A stretch of 64,000 bases of DNA, taken from positions 62,001 to 126,000 of the forward strand of contig NZ_LZSG01000001.1 in NCBI RefSeq assembly GCF_001665395.1, read 5' to 3'. A program made the position numbers and the translations under genes. Under the pieces are notes generated by a model. The model was given only the letters and a program-made list of their open reading frames with translations. It was not told the DNA's origin and did no database searches. This stretch comes from Mycobacterium sp. 1164966.3 (GTDB taxonomy: Bacteria > Actinomycetota > Actinomycetes > Mycobacteriales > Mycobacteriaceae). Positions within the stretch are counted from its first letter, which is position 1. Every line of letters begins with the position of its first letter. This document shows, one piece after another, positions 58,032 to 64,000 of this stretch.

Positions 58032-59519
58032 ATGACGTTGGCCACCGACCATCAGGTACCGCTACGCCATACGGACCGTTTCTTCATCAACGGCGAATGG
58101 GTGAAGCCGACTTCGGACACGGCGATCCGCGTCTTCGACTCGAGTACCGAGGAACTGTACTTCCGGGTTCCCGAGGCTCAGCCCGCCGACATGGACGCGG
58201 CCATTGCGGCCGCCAAGCACGCTTTCGATCGCGGGCCGTGGCCGCGCATGACGCATGCGGAGCGCGCCGGGTATTTGCGTTCTATCGCCGCGCAACTCGA
58301 GGCTCGCACCGCCGACTACGGCCAGATGTGGCCACGCGAATCCGGCACCCTCTTCTCGATGGCGAAGTACTCCGCCATCGGCGATGCCCGGGTCTTCAAG
58401 TTCTATGCCGACCTGGCCGAAGACTATCCCTTCGAGGAGCCATTCCAGCCTGCCGCAACGGGATTGGCGCGCGGCGGATTCGGTCTGCTGGTCCGCGAGC
58501 CGGTGGGAGTGGTCGGTGCGATCGTCCCGTGGAATGCGCCCCTGACCCTCATCGTCAACAAGGCCGCTCCGGCACTGCTGGCCGGATGCACCCTGATCAT
58601 CAAGGTCTCGCCCGAAGCGCCGGGCGCGGGTTACCTGATGGCCGAAATCGCCGAGGACATCGGCCTGCCGCCCGGTGTGCTGAATGTCGTGACCGCCGAC
58701 CGCGAAGTCTCCGAGTTGCTGGTTCGCGATCACCGGGTCGACAAGATCGCCTTCACCGGATCCACCGCGGCGGGCCGCAAAATCGGGGCGATCTGCGGCG
58801 AGCGGGTCGCACGGTGCACCCTCGAACTCGGCGGCAAATCGGCGGCGGTGATCCTCGACGACGCCGACATCGAGACGGCGGCAGCGACACTCGCAGGCGC
58901 CGAGTGCCTGATGTCCGGCCAGGTTTGCGCATCGCTGACCAGGATTGTGGTGCCCCGCAACCGCCACGACGAATTCGCCGACGCACTGGCTGCCGCATTC
59001 TCGGCGGTGCAGGTGGGCGACCCATTCGATGCCGCGACCCAAATGGGCCCGCTGGCAATGGAACGTCAGCGAGACCGGGTCGAGGGCTACATCGCCAAGG
59101 GCATCGAAGAAGGAGCAACCCTGGTCACCGGCGGCGGCCGGCCGAAGCATCTGAAGCGCGGCTACTACATCGAGCCCACCGTGTTCGCGAATGTGGACAA
59201 CAAGCAAGTCATCGCGCAGGAGGAGATATTCGGCCCGGTGCTCAGCGTGATACCGGCCGACGACGACAGCCAGGCAATCGACATCGCCAACGACACCATC
59301 TATGGCCTCAACGCGGCGGTGTTCACCCCGGACCCCGCTCGCGCCCGCAAGGTTGCGGCTGAACTGCGCTCAGGAACCGTGGGGCACAACAACTTCCGGA
59401 TGGACATGGGGACGGCGTTCGGCGGATTCAAGCAATCGGGGATTGGACGCGAGGGCGGCCGTGAAGGTTTGTTGCCCTACCTGGAAACGAAGACCGTTCT
59501 GCTCGACGAAGCACCCTGA
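58032..59519 (+). CDS. NAD(P)-dependent aldehyde dehydrogenase
   Basis: 495 residues; CAGGAGG precedes the ATG by about ten bases. ALDH motifs: GAIVPWNAPL, KVSPEAPGAGYLMAEI, IAFTGSTAAGRKI, catalytic Glu in LELGGKSAAVI and Cys in MSGQVCASLTR, EEIFGPVLSVI, FGGFKQSGIGREGG. Oxidises an aldehyde to the acid. Stands alone; TATAGT at 57991 may be its -10. Substrate unknown. Confidence 0.94.
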   Translation: MTLATDHQVPLRHTDRFFINGEWVKPTSDTAIRVFDSSTEELYFRVPEAQPADMDAAIAAAKHAFDRGPWPRMTHAERAGYLRSIAAQLEARTADYGQMWPRESGTLFSMAKYSAIGDARVFKFYADLAEDYPFEEPFQPAATGLARGGFGLLVREPVGVVGAIVPWNAPLTLIVNKAAPALLAGCTLIIKVSPEAPGAGYLMAEIAEDIGLPPGVLNVVTADREVSELLVRDHRVDKIAFTGSTAAGRKIGAICGERVARCTLELGGKSAAVILDDADIETAAATLAGAECLMSGQVCASLTRIVVPRNRHDEFADALAAAFSAVQVGDPFDAATQMGPLAMERQRDRVEGYIAKGIEEGATLVTGGGRPKHLKRGYYIEPTVFANVDNKQVIAQEEIFGPVLSVIPADDDSQAIDIANDTIYGLNAAVFTPDPARARKVAAELRSGTVGHNNFRMDMGTAFGGFKQSGIGREGGREGLLPYLETKTVLLDEAP

Positions 59520-59978
59520 CTCGGTGCGCGTGAAGGCCCACCCGAAATCGCTTGCCGTGCAGAAGTGAGCGGAGTTACCCGCCGTTGCCGCGCGTAGGCG
59601 GGCACGACGTTAGTCCCTGTTGCCTCACCAATGCACCCGCGGCGACATTCGTGGTACTGGGCCTTTACGCGTGAATCCTGGGCGTTGCGCGTGAATGCTG
59701 GGCGTAGATTCGCCATGATTTCCGCCCTAGGTGCACACCGAAAACCGTAGGTTCACAATGAAAGCCGTAGGTTAACAGCCAATGGCCTGAGTACACACCA
59801 ATCGCTAGACGACGGCCGTTGCGCCCGGCTACGCGCGACTTCTGTCCCCGTCACCACCGCGCGGCGGATTGTGCATAGTGCACTACGGCGTTTCAACGTG
59901 AACCGTGCCCGGATCGTGGCAATCTAGGCCAAGGGCCCACAGCCGCACGGCGGACCCCGTTACATCGAGGGGGGCGCG
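59520..59978. repeat. Non-coding region with 20-bp-period degenerate repeats
   Basis: 459 bases without a gene. GCGTGAATCCTGGGCGTT (59669) and GCGTGAATGCTGGGCGTA (59689) are 20 bases apart. GAAAACCGTAGGTTCACA (59740) and GAAAGCCGTAGGTTAACA (59760) repeat at 20 bases too, flanked in register by CCTAGGTGCACACC and CTGAGTACACACC. The register appears to hold from about 59650 to 59805. Could be protein-binding repeats or a decayed structured element. Confidence 0.6.
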
Positions 59979-62900
59979 ATGCCGTTCGAGCCGCAACCGG
60001 TGACGGAGTTGACCCAAGAACTCCGGCTGGCGACGACCATGACAGGTGGTGTCAGCCTGGCGATCTGGATGGCCGGGGTTGCTCGAGAGATCAATCTGCT
60101 GGGTCAGGCATCCCAATGGCGCAGGCGGGGCGGTCCTGTTCCGACGGACCACCAACTCCCTACGGCGTCGGCCGAATCGCTGCGGCTTTACGCCGAACTC
60201 ATCGACCTGCTCGACACGGTCGTGGACATCGACGTCTTGTCGGGGACGAGTGCGGGCGGCATCGGCGCGGCTCTGCTCGCTTCGTCGCGAGCGACGGGTT
60301 CGGACCTCGGCGGGTTGCGCGACCTTTGGCTCGATCTCGGAGCTCTGACCGAACTGCTGCGCGACCCGACAGACAACAACACACCGTCCCTCTTGTACGG
60401 TGACGAGCGCATGTATGCCGAACTGGCGCAGCAGATTCCACAACTCGCGACCGGTCCGTTCCCACCCTCGGCGAATGCGCTCCCCTCCACCACGCTGTAC
60501 GTCACCACCACATTGCTGAGCGGAGAGACGAGCAGGTTCACCGACTGCTACGGCACGCTCGTTCAAGATGTGGACCGGCGGGGCATATTCACCTTCACCG
60601 AAACCGATCTCGCCGACGACGGCAATTCAGCAGCCCTGGCACTGGCGGCACGTAGCTCGGCGTCGTTCCCGCTGGCCTTCGAGCCCTCTTTCCTCCCCTT
60701 CACGAAAGGCACACCCAGGAAAGGAGATGTGCCCGCCCGACCACCAATGGCGCCCTACACCAACATCACTCGCCCGCATTGGTCCGCCGACGGCGGGCTG
60801 CTCGACAACCAACCCATCGACGTACTACTCAAGCGCATCTTCGACCGTCCAGCCCGACGGGCGGTGCGCCGCGTGCTGCTGTTCGTCGTACCCTCGGCCG
60901 GACCGGCTCCGGACGTGACGCTGCAGGCTCCGCAGGACGACGTCGACCAGCCACTTGGGCTGGTCGACGGGCTGCTCAAGGACCTGGCGGCGGTCACGAC
61001 GCAGTCGATCGCCGCGGACCTGCGCGCGATCCGGGCCCACCAGGACCGGATGGAAGCACGCACAGACACCAAACTGCACCTCGCAGAGCTGGGGGCGGTC
61101 GCGGGATCTCGACTGCTGAACGCGTCGCTGCTGGTCGACTACGGGAAACGGGAGGCGACCAGGCACGCTCAAGCCCTCACCGACGCGCTGCTTCGCCAGC
61201 TCAGCACGTGGCTGCCGACCTCGGACGAGTCGAGCGAAAGCATTCCGAAACACTGGCGATCCGAGCTCGCGATCGGCGGTGATGCCGAACGGGTGTGCCG
61301 CCGACGGATCACCGAATCCATCCGGCAGCACTGGCCGCAATCACTCCCGGAGACCACGGCCCACCTTGCTCAATACAGCCAACCGGCGTACGACCTCGCG
61401 AAAGCATGCGCCATCGCCGTCGCGCGGGCGGCATATCGACTCGCCACGTCTCCGGACCACATCACCGCATTGGCCAAACTCACCGAAGATATCCATGGCG
61501 CCTGCCCGCCGCCGGTACCGGTCGATCTTGCCGCGCTGGTGTACCAGGTATGCACCGACGACGAAGTTCGGAACGGGTCGCTCGCGGACGCGGCCGGCAC
61601 GCTCGCTGAGCGTTATCTCGCAGAATGCGAGGTGCCGGAGGACGCCTGGGACGGACTTGGCGCAGCGCTGGTGACCTGTCGCGAGACGTTGACGGCGCTG
61701 GCCGACCCCGAACTCAGCCCGTTGCTGACCTATCTCAATTACTTTGAGCCGCTTCGTGATCCGGAGTCCGTTGCGCGAAAGCTGTTCGATCTGGCCGCCA
61801 CACAGCGCGCGATGCTTCCGGCCGAGGCAGACATCGAGCAGTCCCTCGAGCTCGTCCAAGTCAGCGCAGACACACGCAGCCTGCTCGCGCCGGACTGGAA
61901 AACGGCCCAGGACAAGCTCACCGGCATGCAATTCCACCATTTCGGCGCTTTCTACAAACGGTCGTGGCGAGCCAACGACTGGATGTGGGGCCGGCTCGAC
62001 GGGGCTGGTTGGCTGGTCCACGTGGTGCTGGATCCGCGACGGGTGCAGTGGATCGTCCAGGCGCGCGCCGCCGAATACCAGGATGCCACCGAGCCGCGAC
62101 CGGCAGCGCGTTGGTTTCTCGGGAAGCTCGCAGCACTTGCAAACCTCACCCTTCCGAGCTCAGGCGGTCTCACCGAGACGGCGCTGCTGAACGAGCTTGC
62201 ATTTCTGGATGATTCGGGGCACACGTTGCCGCCCAGCATTCCGCTGACCGCGCTGTGGCTGGCGCAGGCCTGGCAGCGACGCATCCTCGACGACGAACTC
62301 GACGGGCTGGCCAAGGCGGTTGTCGATCCGCAGCCGGGAAAGAAGCCCGACTGGAGCCCCACGAAATCCCGAAGCTGGGCCGAGCAGGTTCTGGCCGCGC
62401 CCGCGGGAGATGCGAAGTACAGATTGTTGAACTCCAATCCCGTTGCGCGTGAAACATTTGCGACCGACAAAGGCTCGCCTTTGATGGCGCAGACCCTCAC
62501 CAAAGCCGCAGCGACGGCGTCGGCGGCGGCCGGTTCCATCCGACGGTTGCCCGGCGTCTTGAAGCCCGCGCTGATAACCCTGCGAACCCTGACGCTGGCC
62601 GGATATCGCGTGGTGTCGTGGACCAAAGGTGTGGCCAGGTCGACGATCATCGCCGGCGCGGTACTACTGGTTCTGGGTGCTGCGGCCGCGATTCAATCCG
62701 CGGGACAGGTCGGGGCAGTCGGCACGATCGTAGCCGGAGTCGGCGGCTATCTGATCGTCTTGGGAACCTGGCAACGTTCCAGCAGAACGCTTTTCGCATT
62801 GCTGTGTTTCACGCTTGTCGGCGCGGTCCTGGCGCTCACCACATACTGGGTACGCAGCTGGCTGTTCGGCACTGATAAGGACCATCCCGGCCTGGTCGGC

Positions 62901-63008
62901 ACTCATGTCTATTGGCTCGGCACCAGGTGGTGGCATCCGCTCATCGTCGTCGGCGCCATCGCGCTGGCTCTCGGCTTGACTGCGGTCGCCAATCCACGCC
63001 GAAAGTAG
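59979..63008 (+). CDS. Large patatin-like phospholipase (DUF3376 type)
   Basis: 1009 residues. N-terminal patatin domain: MTGGVSLAIWMAGVAREI (oxyanion loop), nucleophile Ser in LSGTSAGGIGAAL (near residue 91), SSASFPLAFEP, and the dyad Asp in WSADGGLLDNQPI. After about 350 comes a long helical region of unknown fold with WMWGRLDGAGWLVHVVLDP. From about residue 860, a Gly-rich segment and three or four transmembrane helices (IIAGAVLLVLGAAAAIQSAG; IVAGVGGYLIVLGTW; LFALLCFTLVGAVLALTTY; PLIVVGAIALALGLTAVAN). Probably an esterase or phospholipase fixed in the membrane. Role unknown. Confidence 0.9.
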   Translation: MPFEPQPVTELTQELRLATTMTGGVSLAIWMAGVAREINLLGQASQWRRRGGPVPTDHQLPTASAESLRLYAELIDLLDTVVDIDVLSGTSAGGIGAALLASSRATGSDLGGLRDLWLDLGALTELLRDPTDNNTPSLLYGDERMYAELAQQIPQLATGPFPPSANALPSTTLYVTTTLLSGETSRFTDCYGTLVQDVDRRGIFTFTETDLADDGNSAALALAARSSASFPLAFEPSFLPFTKGTPRKGDVPARPPMAPYTNITRPHWSADGGLLDNQPIDVLLKRIFDRPARRAVRRVLLFVVPSAGPAPDVTLQAPQDDVDQPLGLVDGLLKDLAAVTTQSIAADLRAIRAHQDRMEARTDTKLHLAELGAVAGSRLLNASLLVDYGKREATRHAQALTDALLRQLSTWLPTSDESSESIPKHWRSELAIGGDAERVCRRRITESIRQHWPQSLPETTAHLAQYSQPAYDLAKACAIAVARAAYRLATSPDHITALAKLTEDIHGACPPPVPVDLAALVYQVCTDDEVRNGSLADAAGTLAERYLAECEVPEDAWDGLGAALVTCRETLTALADPELSPLLTYLNYFEPLRDPESVARKLFDLAATQRAMLPAEADIEQSLELVQVSADTRSLLAPDWKTAQDKLTGMQFHHFGAFYKRSWRANDWMWGRLDGAGWLVHVVLDPRRVQWIVQARAAEYQDATEPRPAARWFLGKLAALANLTLPSSGGLTETALLNELAFLDDSGHTLPPSIPLTALWLAQAWQRRILDDELDGLAKAVVDPQPGKKPDWSPTKSRSWAEQVLAAPAGDAKYRLLNSNPVARETFATDKGSPLMAQTLTKAAATASAAAGSIRRLPGVLKPALITLRTLTLAGYRVVSWTKGVARSTIIAGAVLLVLGAAAAIQSAGQVGAVGTIVAGVGGYLIVLGTWQRSSRTLFALLCFTLVGAVLALTTYWVRSWLFGTDKDHPGLVGTHVYWLGTRWWHPLIVVGAIALALGLTAVANPRRK

Positions 63009-63020
63009 CTGCGCCGCTAG

Positions 63021-63599
63021 TCAACTGATCTGACCATGCATCGCGCGCACTGCCGCGCGGACCCGGTCGGCCACCGCTCCGGGCGATGACGCGTCGAACT
63101 TGCCGTCGAGGTGGAGAAATGCCAGCCCGTGCACCAGCGCCCACAACGCGGTCGCCATCGACTCCGCTTCGGCCGTTGGGAAGAACTGCTGTGCAATGGT
63201 TTTCACATAGTCGGTGATCGCTGCCACCGCCGCTACCCGTTCGGGGTTGGTCGGATCGCACGGCTCGGCGAACATCACTCGAAAGAGTCCCGGCCGGTCC
63301 AGTGCGAACCGGACATAGGCGACTGCGATTTCGGCGAGGTCGTCGGCCGTACGCGGCGAGGTGCGCACTGCGGCCAAGTGTGCGGCCAGATCGCGGTAGC
63401 CCACGGCGGCCACCGCCGACAGCAGGGCGGTGCGATCGGCGAAATGGCGGTATGGCGCCGCCGTGGAAACGCCCGCGCGCCGTGCCGCGGCCCGCAGGGA
63501 CAGCTCGGCCGCACCCCTTTCCTCGAGCAGTTCCACGGCGGCCCGCACGAGCGCACCCGGTAGATCGCCATGGTGATACGACCTCGTCGCCGTAACCAT
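63021..63599 (-). CDS. TetR-family regulator (WHG-type ligand domain)
   Basis: 192 residues from ATG 63599. HTH at about residues 11-57 (LPGALVRAAVELLEERGAAELSLRAAARRAGVSTAAPYRHFADRTALL). The C-terminal half with FRVMFAEPCDP and ALWALVHGLAFLHLDG resembles the WHG domain of TetR proteins. Divergent from an old-yellow-enzyme gene; an 11-bp-arm inverted repeat sits in its promoter. Confidence 0.92.
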   Translation of the reverse strand: MVTATRSYHHGDLPGALVRAAVELLEERGAAELSLRAAARRAGVSTAAPYRHFADRTALLSAVAAVGYRDLAAHLAAVRTSPRTADDLAEIAVAYVRFALDRPGLFRVMFAEPCDPTNPERVAAVAAITDYVKTIAQQFFPTAEAESMATALWALVHGLAFLHLDGKFDASSPGAVADRVRAAVRAMHGQIS

Positions 63600-63620
63600 T
63601 TGTGGCAGTCCTCACATGTG

Positions 63621-63683
63621 TTGACACCGCTTACATTTAATTCCTAATGTTAGCAGCACGCTCCGAGTTAGCGCTGCTAACAT
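63621..63683 (+). promoter_or_regulatory. Promoter and candidate TetR operator upstream of the flavin reductase
   Basis: TTGACA (63621-63626) and TAATGT (63645-63650) with 18-base spacing. ATGTTAGCAGC (63647-63657) and GCTGCTAACAT (63673-63683) are perfect arms with a 15-base centre that begin within the -10. Another palindrome, CACATGTG, is at 63613-63620. Confidence 0.62.
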
Positions 63684-63704
63684 CCAGAACCGAAGGAAGT
63701 TTCC

Positions 63705-64000
63705 ATGTCGAAAGGTCCAGCACCCGCTGAGTTGTTCTCGCCGATTCAGCTGCGATCCGGTCAGGTCTTGCGCAACAGGATTGCGAAGGCGGCCGTGGAA
63801 GAGGGCATGGCTGGGCAGGCGCAGTTGCCCGATGAGCGCCTGGTCGCGCTGTACCGACGCTGGGGCGCCGGCGGCGCCGGCCTGCTGATCACGGGAAACG
63901 TCATGGTGCACGCTGAAGCGCTGACCGGGCCGGGCGGCATCGTGCTGGACGCCAACGCCCCGCTGAAGCCGTTCGCCGCCTGGGCACACGCCGGCAAGGC
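63705..64000 (+). CDS. NADH:flavin oxidoreductase / old yellow enzyme, 5' part
   Basis: The ATG at 63705 follows GAAGGAAG. 98 residues are in the window: LFSPIQLRSGQVLRNRIAKAAVEEGMA is the FMN-binding opening of the OYE barrel, and YRRWGAGGAGLLITGNVMV its next strand. The gene runs off the window end. Reduces activated C=C bonds with NAD(P)H. Divergent TetR (63021-63599) probably represses it. Confidence 0.9.
   Translation, partial: MSKGPAPAELFSPIQLRSGQVLRNRIAKAAVEEGMAGQAQLPDERLVALYRRWGAGGAGLLITGNVMVHAEALTGPGGIVLDANAPLKPFAAWAHAGK

Noticed and set aside
59650..59805. Possible CRISPR array
   Set aside because: Units are contiguous, 20 bases long and degenerate, without spacers or cas genes.

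Overview
The window is high-GC actinobacterial DNA from a Mycobacterium, most likely a non-tuberculous species. Evidence: an mce operon end, Mce-associated proteins, LpqH-type lipoproteins, a phoP-phoR pair, a cyp123-SDR-cyp51-ferredoxin operon, GTG/TTG starts, ATGA/GTGA stop-start overlaps and many apparently leaderless genes. Two blocks correspond to M. tuberculosis loci remembered as Rv0853c-Rv0860 and Rv0773c-Rv0756c, but the second block is inverted relative to the first. The species cannot be named from sequence alone.

Layout. 1-5.5 kb: end of an mce operon (partial MCE protein, MceF), then opposite-strand Mce-associated membrane proteins and small secreted proteins. 5.6-8.8 kb: TetR divergent from two paralogous membrane proteins plus orphan cytochrome-oxidase subunit III- and IV-like genes. 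8.9-15.9 kb: catabolic-looking cluster of P450, TetR, enoyl-CoA hydratase, lipoprotein, amidohydrolase, acyl-CoA synthetase, two-domain protein and Bfd-like ferredoxin. 15.9-25 kb: kdc, three SRPBCC proteins, far, dapC, fadA-fadB. 25-31.7 kb: ggtA converging on purD and the aldA-SDR-dehydrogenase-CMD operon. 31.9-38.8 kb: TetR-cyp123-SDR-cyp51-ferredoxin-NTF2-like, then adhB, a ketosteroid-isomerase-like gene and a HIT gene. 38.9-42 kb: phoR, phoP and a decapeptide-repeat protein. 42-46.9 kb: decayed island between a half tRNA-Thr and an intact tRNA-Thr, holding a cyclase-ATPase, a cyclase tail fragment, a frameshifted HNH gene and a membrane DUF4268 protein. 47-52.3 kb: envelope proteins and an S9 peptidase. 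52.3-56.5 kb: pseudogene debris, P450-TetR operon divergent from a 38-residue membrane peptide and an AveC-like protein, and an aldo/keto reductase. 56.5-64 kb: repeat-rich secreted protein, LpqH-like lipoprotein, aldehyde dehydrogenase, a 1009-residue patatin-like protein preceded by 20-bp-period repeats, TetR, and the start of an old-yellow-enzyme gene.

The genes work mainly in lipid/sterol and small-molecule oxidation (three clusters combining a P450 with TetR control, fadAB, dehydrogenases), envelope biogenesis and PhoPR signalling. Four TetR genes have distinct perfect or near-perfect inverted repeats at their divergent promoters, which gives a testable local regulatory map. The items most worth following are the TetR-P450-AveC module with its micro-peptide, the orphan oxidase III/IV module, the tRNA-flanked decayed island, and the patatin gene with its upstream periodic repeats.
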